Source of the DNA: an uncultured Caulobacterales bacterium
GTDB lineage: Bacteria > Pseudomonadota > Alphaproteobacteria > Caulobacterales > Maricaulaceae
Length of the DNA: 64,000 bases
Assembly (NCBI GenBank): GCA_938009235.1
Contig: CALLIK010000007.1
Location: forward strand, 310,001 to 374,000
Direction of reading: 5' to 3'
Both the position numbers and the translations under genes were made by a program. Under the pieces are notes generated by a model. It was not told where the DNA came from, made no database searches, and saw only the letters and a list, made by a program, of their open reading frames with translations. Below, piece after piece: positions 18,446 to 26,492 of the stretch; the stretch's first letter is position 1, and every line of letters starts with the position of its first letter.

Positions 18446-19813
18446 CTATTTGCCTATGCAGAAACTAGAGAATATGCGGTCGAAAACTTGCTCCATATCA
18501 GAGCGACCCGCCAATTCTTCTATATTTATCAATGCGTTACGCAAATCTTCACTCGCCAACTCAGGGTCAGAGCCAAGCTTTTCGCGCGCCACATCAACCG
18601 CCATAAGCGCGGACGCAATACAGTCCACATGACGAATCCGCGTGAGCGCCGCATTTTCCAGCCCCGCAAAGCGCTCAAGGATATGACGCTCCACGGCCGA
18701 CATCAAAATAGAGACGCCCTCACCAGACAGCGCATTACCTTGAACCTCATCTAAAGCACCCTCGCCTAAATCACCCTCGCAGTTATGAAACGTAATGTCC
18801 GCATCAAGTCCCACTGCCAACTCAGACACATCCTCACTCACACCGCCGCGAACCACATGCACGACCAAATGTGCCTCTTCCGCCCTCGCCCGCGCGCGCC
18901 GCACACCTTCTGCTTCAATCGCATCAGAGCTTTCGCGCAAACCCGCCGTGTCCGAGAATGTCACAGGCAGTCCCGCAATCACGGCTTGAGCTTCAACAAT
19001 GTCGCGCGTCGTCCCTGCGCTCGGCGAGGTAATCGCAACATCACGGCCAATCAACGCATTCAGCAATGACGACTTCCCCGCATTCGGCACGCCAATGATC
19101 GCAACCTGCAAGCCATCACGAACCGCCCGCCCCCGCGCAGAACTCGCCAGCGCCGCCGACATACTCTCGCGAACCTGCGACAAATACGGATAGGCCGCAT
19201 GAGAGAGCGCGTCAGGCACATCGGCCTCATCCGCAAAATCAATCTCGCCTTCGATCTGCGCGAGCGCGTCCAAGATCAAACCCTGCCACCCCTCATAGGT
19301 TACCCGCAACGCGCCGCCCATATTCGAGAGCGCCTGAACACGCTGCCCCTCAGTTCGCGCATCAATCAAATCCGCAAGGGCCTCGGCCTCGGTCAAATCC
19401 ATCTTGCCATGTTCGACGGCGCGGCGCGTAAATTCACCTGGGCGCGCTTGACGCAACCCCAGCTCTGTCAATCGACCCGCAACAGATTCCAAAATGGCGA
19501 CGCTGCCATGCACATGAAGCTCAACGCAATCTTCGCCCGTAAAACTACGCGGCGCAGGAAACCAGAGCACCAAAGGCTTATCAATGACCTCGCCCTCCGC
19601 ATCACGAATGGACCGTAACGCGGCAACGCGCGGCACAGGCAGATCGCGGCGCGTCAATTCACGCAGCGTGGTCCCAGATTGAGGCCCCGACAAACGCAGA
19701 ACACTCACCCCCGCGCGGCCCGGCGCAGAGGACAATGCGAAAATCGTAGCCGCCTCATAGGGGGCGCACTCCTGAACGGAACGAGGGTCTTGCGGAGAAA
19801 GAGCGTCTGACAT
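18446..19813 (-). CDS. mnmE: tRNA modification GTPase MnmE (TrmE)
   Basis: A 455-residue GTPase partner of MnmG. The N-terminal tetrahydrofolate-binding domain begins ATIFALSSAPGRAGVSVLRL after an unusual extension of about 20 residues. The G domain has the P-loop GVPNAGKSSLLNALIG at about 241 and SAGTTRD in switch I. The protein ends CIGK, the conserved C-terminal CxGK needed for modification. Its start codon is two bases from the divergent GDPD gene start, so the promoters of both must lie inside the other coding region. Confidence 0.96.
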   Translation of the reverse strand: MSDALSPQDPRSVQECAPYEAATIFALSSAPGRAGVSVLRLSGPQSGTTLRELTRRDLPVPRVAALRSIRDAEGEVIDKPLVLWFPAPRSFTGEDCVELHVHGSVAILESVAGRLTELGLRQARPGEFTRRAVEHGKMDLTEAEALADLIDARTEGQRVQALSNMGGALRVTYEGWQGLILDALAQIEGEIDFADEADVPDALSHAAYPYLSQVRESMSAALASSARGRAVRDGLQVAIIGVPNAGKSSLLNALIGRDVAITSPSAGTTRDIVEAQAVIAGLPVTFSDTAGLRESSDAIEAEGVRRARARAEEAHLVVHVVRGGVSEDVSELAVGLDADITFHNCEGDLGEGALDEVQGNALSGEGVSILMSAVERHILERFAGLENAALTRIRHVDCIASALMAVDVAREKLGSDPELASEDLRNALINIEELAGRSDMEQVFDRIFSSFCIGK

Positions 19814-19815
19814 AG

Positions 19816-20754
19816 ATGCGACCTATGACGCACGCGACCATTTTAAAAGCCCCTATCTCTCACTCTTTCTATCGGACATTATATATAGGCCTATCTACGC
19901 TGCTTTTGGCGGGCGCAGTGTCAGGCTGCAAAGCCCCCATAAATAAAGCCGCAACGCCCGCCGTAGGCGCGGTTGAAAACACGCTCCCGCCCTTTCGCAA
20001 AGCGCTAAGCTGCCTCCCCGAAAATGCGGCGATCATCGCGGCCCATCGCGGGACCGATAAGACATGGCGAGACCAAGCCGAGAACTCCGTCGGCGCTCTC
20101 AATGCGCTGATCAAACACGGCACGCTGATAGCGGAAATTGATGTTGCGGGTTTAAAAGACGGTACGCTGATCACATTTCATGATGGTGTCTGGGATAAAA
20201 TCTCAACCGCCAAAGGCCCAATATCAACCAGCCGAAAAGCAGACCTCGAGAGCATCCTCTTACGCTCACGCGCGGGTGGCCTCACCGCCGACCGACCGCC
20301 CCAGTTCAAAGACATGCTCCGCGCCGCCAAAGGCCAGATGTATCTCGAAATCGACTTCAAATCCTCGGCCAATAAAAGCTCCGTTATCAAGGCTATTCGC
20401 GACGCAGATATGGCCGACCACGTCATGCTCATCGCCTATAATTCCCGCCAAGCCGCAGAGCTAGAACGCCTCGCGCCAGAGATGTTCAGATCGAACCCAC
20501 CAGAGGCTGCCAAACGCGGTCATGCCGTGTGGATGGGCTATGAGGTCGCCAATGGCGGACAAGCTAAATCTTTGAGATCAAAAGGAAATTATACCATTGG
20601 ACGCATCGGTGACCCAAACCGCCAACCCCCACTCTCCGCCCTAAGAAAAGCCTCAGACATCCTCGTCACAGATTACGCGGACCGCCATGACGGAATTATT
20701 GGACTGACGAAGAAAACGCGAGCAGCGTATGAGGTTTGCCTCGTCAGCAAATAA
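19816..20754 (+). CDS. glycerophosphodiester phosphodiesterase-family lipoprotein
   Basis: A 312-residue protein with signal peptide and lipobox VSGC (Cys38). The GDPD catalytic pattern is present: His77-Arg-Gly (AAHRGTDK), Glu89-Asn (QAENSVGAL), Glu107 and Asp109 (AEIDVAG) and His122-Asp123 (ITFHDG). Such enzymes cleave glycerophosphodiesters to glycerol-3-phosphate and an alcohol using a divalent metal. Envelope anchoring suggests lipid-headgroup scavenging. The next ATG (19825) is an equal start candidate; neither has a clear ribosome site. Confidence 0.87.
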   Translation: MRPMTHATILKAPISHSFYRTLYIGLSTLLLAGAVSGCKAPINKAATPAVGAVENTLPPFRKALSCLPENAAIIAAHRGTDKTWRDQAENSVGALNALIKHGTLIAEIDVAGLKDGTLITFHDGVWDKISTAKGPISTSRKADLESILLRSRAGGLTADRPPQFKDMLRAAKGQMYLEIDFKSSANKSSVIKAIRDADMADHVMLIAYNSRQAAELERLAPEMFRSNPPEAAKRGHAVWMGYEVANGGQAKSLRSKGNYTIGRIGDPNRQPPLSALRKASDILVTDYADRHDGIIGLTKKTRAAYEVCLVSK

Positions 20755-20784
20755 TTCCGACTACTAATTACAGGTAGAATCATC

Positions 20785-20820
20785 CCCAAAGCGGACCTTA
20801 GCCTAGTGTCTTGCTTTGGG
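20785..20820. repeat. left inverted-repeat copy with internal hairpin
   Basis: Bases 20787-20812 match, in reverse complement, 23 of 26 bases of 24224-24249 on the far side of the DUF2855/FAD/TetR cassette. This copy also forms a hairpin with CCCAAAGC (20785-20792) pairing GCTTTGGG (20813-20820). It could be a terminator, a dispersed palindromic repeat, or one end of a mobile cassette. Confidence 0.6.
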
Positions 20821-20889
20821 CAATTTTAAGCCGCTGTTGAATCCCTATTGCACCTTCAAATCTGAATTCCCAACTTAACAAGAGATGTC

Positions 20890-21972
20890 TTACACGATAA
20901 CTATAACACCTTCATTGGCTGGAATACGGCCGTCGCAAACGTCTTGATATATTTCTGAAAAGTCACTCAAACCCACGACGTTTTTGACCTTAAGCCAGCT
21001 TTGGCTTGACCCAATAGATTGCATCATAAAGCCCATGGAGCACTTGCGGAACTCTGCGGTTCCCCAATCGCTCATACGTTGCTGTATATGCGCCGGCGCA
21101 AAAAACTGAGTTACCCGTTCATCTTGATCCTCCATAGCACTCGAGCCCAGCGCTTCCCAATGAGTGAAACCGACTTTGACACAATGGGTCATATTATCGC
21201 CAAGGTGCGCTCTAAGTTCTTTTATGAGAGAGGCGTTTCCGGACATATCAACAATGACGGTTGGCACGTTTTTAATGCCGCCAAGCGCGTCATAGGTCAC
21301 GGCCTCATCATAATAGCCGACGCCGTTTACGAAATCCAGATTGCGCGAAGATGTTAGCCCAACCGCTGGCGGAGCTGTCTCATCACTATGGAGCGCATAG
21401 GCGAGACCGAGGCTTGTTTTGCTGGAGGCGCTTATAATAATGACTTGCTTTGCGCCGAACCAATCTGCGCTCGATACATAGTCATGCAGGCAAAATGAGG
21501 TAACATGAAGCGGAAATAATAACATCCGCATATCATCCATGTCGGGATTATAACCCGCTTCGCCAGCGACTCTTGAGTATTGGTTATAACCTGGCGACAA
21601 AGCCGCGCGGTGATCTGCGCCTTCCACGAAGTTGGTATCAGTGATGTTCACAGGTGTCATTTTCGTGTGCGTAGCGGGCGGGAAATATCCGAATATGCGG
21701 TCTCCAACTGGAATGCCTTCTGCCTTGCTCTCTATGACATCTGCAAAGCCCCATACGGGCAGAATACCCCAGCCTTCGCTTTGGGAAACTTTTGGCGGGA
21801 AGAACTGCCAATATCCCAACATGTCGCCTGCAACGCCGTAAGTGATGTTGTTAGATGTAAAGGCAAAGCGGTCAACTTTCAGGCAGATTTCGCCGTCAAG
21901 AATTTTGGGAATATCTGTCTCAACGAGCTGAGTTTCTTGCAAGTTGGACTTACGTGATTGAAGTTCTGTCAT
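20890..21972 (-). CDS. DUF2855 family protein (MDR-like)
   Basis: A 360-residue protein of the DUF2855 family. The N-terminal half looks like the GroES-like domain of medium-chain dehydrogenase/reductases (FTSNNITYGVAGD, GWGILPVWGFADVIES, VGDRIFGYFPP). The middle, VIIISASSKTSLGLAYAL, takes the place of the Rossmann glycine motif. No zinc-binding cysteine/histidine set is evident. It probably acts as a reductase-like partner of the adjacent FAD enzyme, whose stop codon lies eight bases upstream in the same leftward unit. The substrate is unknown. Confidence 0.8.
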   Translation of the reverse strand: MTELQSRKSNLQETQLVETDIPKILDGEICLKVDRFAFTSNNITYGVAGDMLGYWQFFPPKVSQSEGWGILPVWGFADVIESKAEGIPVGDRIFGYFPPATHTKMTPVNITDTNFVEGADHRAALSPGYNQYSRVAGEAGYNPDMDDMRMLLFPLHVTSFCLHDYVSSADWFGAKQVIIISASSKTSLGLAYALHSDETAPPAVGLTSSRNLDFVNGVGYYDEAVTYDALGGIKNVPTVIVDMSGNASLIKELRAHLGDNMTHCVKVGFTHWEALGSSAMEDQDERVTQFFAPAHIQQRMSDWGTAEFRKCSMGFMMQSIGSSQSWLKVKNVVGLSDFSEIYQDVCDGRIPANEGVIVIV

Positions 21973-21980
21973 AACGGCCT

Positions 21981-23381
21981 CTAAGCAATCTGTGTCATGT
22001 ATTGGGTTAATTTACCCATGGCTGGAAACGCGTTATCTCTCAGCTTTTTCATGACCGCCATTTTCTCATTATCATCTTTATCTATGGCAGCGACGACGTG
22101 GCTAAAACCATCAAGGCGGTTATTAAATAACCATTTACCGAGACTGGGGTCTTGAGACCAAACATACTGGTTTTTCATAAAGGCAGCGGTGAATTTGATA
22201 AAGTCTGTGTCTTTGTCTGGAATGGCGACCACTCCGCAAATTTCATTCTGTTTTTCTTCCGTATCATAGGCCGTTTCAGCGTGCGCAATGAACGCCGCGC
22301 TGAATACGGGTTGATAGGACCGTACCATTTGAGGCGTGATTAAATCACCTTGAAAAATAGGTTTCATTTTAAGGTTTGACAGGGCGCTGGCGGAGCAATC
22401 TACATGTATGTAATTCGGGCCGGTGGTAATTTCGCCCTTGTCTAGAACGGTTTTGTTTACTCTAACATCTTTAACTCGCCCAAGACGGACGACGTTCTTA
22501 AGACGGCGGAGCTGCGCTAGTTCTAATTCACTTATGGTGGCTCCGTGGAACATTTCCGGCCTGACATTTGGGTCTAGCCGTAAGAAATACCCGCAGTCTT
22601 CTAGGCGGTCGAACATATCCGTGATTGATTCAGAATTTGCGATAGCTTCGAATTGATTGGCTTGCGCGCCAATCGTATCATTGAAGAACTCCAGTGTTGG
22701 CTGGGTGTTTTTACGGTTCAAAAGCCAAGCGTCACGCGACACAACCCACTGAATTTTATCTGGGTCAACATTGTGCTCAAGCAGCCAAAGGCAGGCGTCA
22801 ATACCAGTTTTACCGCCGCCTATAACAACATATCCATCTGGCGCGTCAGTTATAGAAGGGAGGTCATTAAGCGGCATGAATTTAACGCCTTCAGCAACCG
22901 AGAAGTTTGGCGTGTGCGTGGACGGAACCGAGGTGTTGAGATAGGTACAGTCCACAGTTTTGAGCTCTGCTGTCACATGATAGCTTTGACCCGAAAGTGT
23001 ATGCTCAAAAACACCGTCTCCTTTATAGTCACACATAGGGAAGTACTGTACGCGGCCAGAGGGTAGAAATGTTTGACGCATGACATTTTCATAATAGGCG
23101 CTGACCTCTGCGCCAGTCGCAACTTCGAAGAGACCTTTATTGAGGCCGACTTTATCTTTTAATCCACTACCAAGCTCACGGGATGATACACCGTAATAGG
23201 CTGAGGGTTGATGCAAGGTCACAAAGGGGTAAGCAACATTCCAGTGTCCGCCAGGTTTTTGATACCGATCAATAATAGCAATGGTTGCATCGGTTTCGCT
23301 GAGAATGACATCTGCGAAAGCCATGCCGACTGCGCCGCTGCCGACGATGACATAATCTGCTTTTATCGTTTCATGTTTCAT
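21981..23381 (-). CDS. FAD/NAD(P)-binding oxidoreductase
   Basis: A 466-residue flavoprotein. The FAD motif YVIVGSGAVGMAFADVIL is at about residues 10-27 and a second dinucleotide motif VIGGGKTGIDACLWLL at about 186-201 should bind NAD(P)H. The layout resembles flavin monooxygenases and related FAD-dependent reductases, but the FMO fingerprint is not obvious. It is divergent from a TetR regulator and followed by DUF2855, which suggests an inducible catabolic or detoxification unit for a small organic compound. Confidence 0.8.
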   Translation of the reverse strand: MKHETIKADYVIVGSGAVGMAFADVILSETDATIAIIDRYQKPGGHWNVAYPFVTLHQPSAYYGVSSRELGSGLKDKVGLNKGLFEVATGAEVSAYYENVMRQTFLPSGRVQYFPMCDYKGDGVFEHTLSGQSYHVTAELKTVDCTYLNTSVPSTHTPNFSVAEGVKFMPLNDLPSITDAPDGYVVIGGGKTGIDACLWLLEHNVDPDKIQWVVSRDAWLLNRKNTQPTLEFFNDTIGAQANQFEAIANSESITDMFDRLEDCGYFLRLDPNVRPEMFHGATISELELAQLRRLKNVVRLGRVKDVRVNKTVLDKGEITTGPNYIHVDCSASALSNLKMKPIFQGDLITPQMVRSYQPVFSAAFIAHAETAYDTEEKQNEICGVVAIPDKDTDFIKFTAAFMKNQYVWSQDPSLGKWLFNNRLDGFSHVVAAIDKDDNEKMAVMKKLRDNAFPAMGKLTQYMTQIA

Positions 23382-23529
23382 ATAACGCTCTCTTTGTTAC
23401 CTCAATGAAGTTAGAAACGGGAAGGTTACCGATGTGGGGCAATAACCTTCCCGTCCTCCAAGCGCTGTAAGCGCTTGAATGTTGTAAAATTTAAAAGCGC
23501 ACATAATCTGCTTTAACGTTTATCATTTA

Positions 23530-23544
23530 CATAACGCCGTTATG
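23530..23544. promoter_or_regulatory. TetR operator candidate O1
   Basis: CATAACGCCGTTATG is a perfect 7-base inverted repeat with one central base. It lies in the divergent region between the FAD gene and the TetR gene and is repeated 23 bases away (centre to centre) as O2. Confidence 0.65.
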
Positions 23545-23552
23545 GCTTTATG

Positions 23553-23567
23553 CATAACAGCGTTATG
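23553..23567. promoter_or_regulatory. TetR operator candidate O2
   Basis: CATAACAGCGTTATG has the same 6-base arms as O1 (CATAAC/GTTATG) with a three-base centre. It ends 21 bases before the chosen TetR start codon. Twin sites two helical turns apart fit cooperative binding by two TetR dimers and autoregulation. Confidence 0.6.
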
Positions 23568-23588
23568 ATGAGTCAAGAAGGAAATGAA

Positions 23589-24164
23589 ATGGCTGTTCGA
23601 GAAATACCGCTCACGAATAAAGCAAAAATTTTGGACGCCGCTTCAGCCTTGTTTTTGGAAGGCGGTGTTTCTGCACTAAGCGTCAGAGCGATTGCGGCAA
23701 ATGCAGGTGTTTCAACAATTGGAATTTACAGTCACTTTAAAGGGAAAGATGGTCTGCTTGAGGCGCTCTATATAGAGGGCTTTGCCTTGATTAACGCGGC
23801 CATGAAGGTAGATTCTTCTGAGGACCCTCATGTTTCGGCCTTGGCAGCCTGCGAGCGTTACCTGGATATTGCCGAAAACAATCAGGCTCATTACCAACTT
23901 ATATTTGGGGACGCAGGGGCTGATTACGTACCGTCTGAGGCGGCCCGCGCCGCAAGTGTTGAGGCCTTCGGTGGTCTTTTATCTTTTGCCTCAATTCTTC
24001 TGCCGGAGGATGCGAGCGCTGGAATGAAACAAAAAAAGGCTCTTGAAATTTGGGCTATGCTACACGGTTCTGTCAGCCTTAAGCGCCATAGCGTTGGGCA
24101 GTTAATGCCCGCGATGGATTGGCGGGGCGCAATTATGGAAAGCTTAGAAAAGCTTATTTCTTAA
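23589..24164 (+). CDS. TetR/AcrR family regulator
   Basis: A 191-residue repressor-like protein. The ATG at 23589 was chosen because AAGAAGG lies seven bases upstream; an earlier in-frame ATG at 23550 would fall inside the operator. The N-terminal helix-turn-helix reads ALSVRAIAANAGVSTIGIY, followed by SHFKGKDGLLEAL, typical of TetR. The C-terminal ligand domain is unassigned. It is divergent from the FAD/DUF2855 operon and probably controls it. Confidence 0.9.
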   Translation: MAVREIPLTNKAKILDAASALFLEGGVSALSVRAIAANAGVSTIGIYSHFKGKDGLLEALYIEGFALINAAMKVDSSEDPHVSALAACERYLDIAENNQAHYQLIFGDAGADYVPSEAARAASVEAFGGLLSFASILLPEDASAGMKQKKALEIWAMLHGSVSLKRHSVGQLMPAMDWRGAIMESLEKLIS

Positions 24165-24223
24165 AGGACTAAGTTATTTCTTTGCATTCCCTGCAAAATT
24201 GGAGCGGTTTATTTGGGTGTTCT

Positions 24224-24249
24224 AAGACACTCGCCTAATGTCCGCTTTG
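24224..24249. repeat. right inverted-repeat copy flanking the TetR cassette
   Basis: This 26-base segment is the imperfect inverted partner (23 of 26) of 20787-20812. The outer ends share GTCCGCTTTG and the inner ends AAGACACT. It lies 60 bases after the TetR stop, so the two copies bracket exactly three genes. The rest of the 278-base gap from 24165 to 24442 shows only the palindrome at 24368. Confidence 0.6.
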
Positions 24250-24367
24250 CCCCCTGAGCACGCATTACCTACACCTCAAACTCTAACACTGCCCTCCAGA
24301 TCACCTTTCCGTGTTTTGAGCCTTCGAGACGTATTTTCCATTTGACGAACCGTTGAAATATATTATC

Positions 24368-24383
24368 TACCTATCACTAGGTA
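24368..24383. promoter_or_regulatory. palindromic operator candidate upstream of VOC gene
   Basis: TACCTATCACTAGGTA is an inverted repeat of TACCTA around a four-base centre. It lies 60 bases before the VOC start, close to an AT-rich segment (AAATATATTATC) that could serve as promoter. The regulator is not identified. Confidence 0.35.
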
Positions 24384-24442
24384 AGCAAATTAAACTCACC
24401 TAGACATTATGAACACATCTCAGTCCCAGAAAGGACAATGAT

Positions 24443-24805
24443 ATGATTGGCTACACAACACTCGGCGTGAAAAACCTAGACGCTGCGAAAAAATTCTACA
24501 CCGAATTATTTGACGCTGACGTCCTTGTCGATGTTGGCCGTCTTGCCATGATTGGTAAATCTATTGATCAGCCAAAAATCGCAGTTTGCGAACCGTTCAA
24601 CGAAGCCAACCCGCATCCAGGTAACGGCGTCATGGTCGCATTCCCTGGTGGATCCAGAGAAGGCGCAGACGCGCTTTATCATAAAGCCATCGCCCTAGGC
24701 GCAACCTGTGACGGTAAGCCGGGCCCTCGCATCGAAGACGTATTCTATGGCGCATATGTCAAAGATGCCGATGGCAACAAATTGTGTTTCTTCGACTTTA
24801 GCTAG
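24443..24805 (+). CDS. VOC (glyoxalase/bleomycin-resistance-like) protein
   Basis: A 120-residue single vicinal-oxygen-chelate domain starting IGYTTLGVKNLDAAKKFYTELFDA and ending YVKDADGNKLCFFDF. The VOC fold pairs beta-alpha-beta units around a metal and covers glyoxalases, dioxygenases and binding proteins. AAAGGA precedes the ATG. The usual metal-binding His at the first strand is absent (Thr-Thr-Leu), so activity is doubtful. The downstream CmcJ-like gene may share its transcript. Confidence 0.85.
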   Translation: MIGYTTLGVKNLDAAKKFYTELFDADVLVDVGRLAMIGKSIDQPKIAVCEPFNEANPHPGNGVMVAFPGGSREGADALYHKAIALGATCDGKPGPRIEDVFYGAYVKDADGNKLCFFDFS

Positions 24806-24817
24806 TTTAGAAAACGA

Positions 24818-24848
24818 GTGAGCGCGAGGTTTTATGGCTCGCGCTCAC
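24818..24848. terminator. 11-bp perfect hairpin between VOC and CmcJ-like genes
   Basis: GTGAGCGCGAG pairs perfectly with CTCGCGCTCAC around a nine-base loop. There is no T-tract, so it is not a textbook intrinsic terminator. It may stabilise the VOC message end or reduce read-through into the next gene. An in-frame ATG (24834) lies in the loop. Confidence 0.55.
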
Positions 24849-24881
24849 GCTTCATCAGTTCTCAGTTTAGAAGTATTTGAA

Positions 24882-25706
24882 ATGCGCGATCAAAACCCAT
24901 CAAACATCACAGGTCCAATAAAGGCTGAGCTGAATTATATAAAACCAGACGCCACAGTCGCGCCTGAAGTTTTTTACTCAGGCAAATCCGCCCCGCAAAA
25001 ATATAATGACGCCTATGCATTCATGCCCGCAATGATCGAAGACGGGCGCGAGAGAAGGGGTGACTTTAGAATACATAAACAAGGCTTTGAGCTAGTCACT
25101 ACGCCAACACTAATACGTGATTTCGAAGATACTAAAACAATCGAAGGTGAGTATTACGATGAAGTCAGAGACATTGTTCGAGCCGTCACTGGCGCAAAAG
25201 ACGTCTTTGTTTTTGACCACACGGTAAGACTCGGAAAAGCTAACAGTCGACGTAAACCTGCACATCACGTCCACAATGATTACTCGGACGCGACAGCACA
25301 GTCCCGCGCAGAAGAAATGATAGGCAAAGAGGAATTTGCAAAGCTGAAAACTCGCCGCATGATCCAGATCAATCTTTGGCGGCCATTGGTGGATATTGTC
25401 CACCGCTCCCCACTCGCCTTTTGCGATGCCAGTAGCATTGAGCCTAAAGATCTCCTCCCTGCGAAAATCCACTTTCCAGATACAGACCATATTGGCGAGA
25501 TTTACGCTTTGCGAAAACAACCTCAACAACGCTGGTATTATTTCTCAGAAATGACGCATGATGAAGTTGTCTTGATAAAGGGCTACGACAGTTTAACGGA
25601 CGGAACGGCGCGGTTCACACCTCACACAGCGTTTGAATATCCAGATCAGAACACACATGTCGGGCCTCGTAAAAGTATCGAAACACGGACATTTGCTTTC
25701 TATTAG
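24882..25706 (+). CDS. CmcJ/NvfI-like oxidoreductase
   Basis: A 274-residue protein resembling the CmcJ/AsaB family of hydroxylases/methyltransferase-like partners found in secondary metabolism. Recognisable parts are KPAHHVHNDYSDATA (a likely metal-binding HxD region), RMIQINLWRPLVDIVHRSPLAFCDASS and WYYFSEMTHDEVVLIKGYDS. The start at 24882 (MRDQNPSN) is preferred over 24834, which lies in the loop of an 11-bp hairpin. No biosynthetic cluster surrounds it, so its substrate is unknown. Confidence 0.75.
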   Translation: MRDQNPSNITGPIKAELNYIKPDATVAPEVFYSGKSAPQKYNDAYAFMPAMIEDGRERRGDFRIHKQGFELVTTPTLIRDFEDTKTIEGEYYDEVRDIVRAVTGAKDVFVFDHTVRLGKANSRRKPAHHVHNDYSDATAQSRAEEMIGKEEFAKLKTRRMIQINLWRPLVDIVHRSPLAFCDASSIEPKDLLPAKIHFPDTDHIGEIYALRKQPQQRWYYFSEMTHDEVVLIKGYDSLTDGTARFTPHTAFEYPDQNTHVGPRKSIETRTFAFY

Positions 25707-25724
25707 AGAGCTAAACCGTCAGAG

Positions 25725-26444
25725 CTAACCGCGTCCGCGCTCACGTCGGGTCCAAACTTTTTCCCAAACCGCGTCGCCTTTCAACTCACCAACAAATACG
25801 CGGTGCGCTTCGCGTTCCTCAGAGGTTAGTTTGCCGATCAACATTTCGGGGCGGCGGCGAGCAGACGGGAAACCACTTTCATTCTCAGTCGCCTCTGGCA
25901 CCGCGTCGAGGCCAAGATTCATGGCACGCCCGCCACATAGTTCTAGGTAAACAGCCGCCAATAATTCCGAGTCAACAATCGCGCCATGCTTGTCGCGGCC
26001 AGAGAGTGAAATGCCGAACTTCTTACAGAGCGCGTCGAGCGAAGCGGGAGAGCCCGGGTATTTCGCATGGGCCATCGCGAGTGTATCTTTGAACCGACTT
26101 TGGGGCAGGGGATCGCGGCCAGAGCGCACAAGCTCTGCGTTAATAAAGCCAATATCAAATTGAGCATTATGCGCGATCATAATTGAATCGCCCACAAAGG
26201 CGAGGAAGTCATCTGCCACGTCCGTGAACAAAGGTTTGCCGCGCAGAAACGCTGTTGTCAGACCTGTGATCTCAACGACTTTTGGCGGAACATCTCGCAG
26301 CGGATCACAATAGGCATGAAAGCTTTTCCCTGTAGGGAGCAGGTCAATAATTTCGATGCAGCCAATTTCGGTAATGCGGTCATCACCATTGGCGTGAAAC
26401 CCAGTCGTTTCCGTATCAAAAACAATTTCGCGAATACCATCCAT
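25725..26444 (-). CDS. dnaQ: DNA polymerase III epsilon subunit (proofreading exonuclease)
   Basis: A 239-residue DEDDh 3'-5' exonuclease. Exo I is FDTETTGF at about 8-15, Exo II is HNAQFDIGFIN at about 95-105 and Exo III is HGAIVDSELLAAVYLEL near residue 158, which supplies the His and Asp. It proofreads for the replicative polymerase. It is the last gene of the ppsR-maf-aroE-coaE-dnaQ leftward operon, 48 bases after coaE; this linkage to coaE is common in alphaproteobacteria. Confidence 0.95.
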   Translation of the reverse strand: MDGIREIVFDTETTGFHANGDDRITEIGCIEIIDLLPTGKSFHAYCDPLRDVPPKVVEITGLTTAFLRGKPLFTDVADDFLAFVGDSIMIAHNAQFDIGFINAELVRSGRDPLPQSRFKDTLAMAHAKYPGSPASLDALCKKFGISLSGRDKHGAIVDSELLAAVYLELCGGRAMNLGLDAVPEATENESGFPSARRRPEMLIGKLTSEEREAHRVFVGELKGDAVWEKVWTRRERGRG

Positions 26445-26492
26445 GTGAAGACTATAGCGAGCCAGACGCTGGAGGGCAGGGGGCGAAGAGCT

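Noticed and set aside
20787-24249. Inverted repeats as integron attC sites
   Set aside because: They lack the RYYYAAC and GTTRRRY core boxes and the attC hairpin layout, and no integrase is present.
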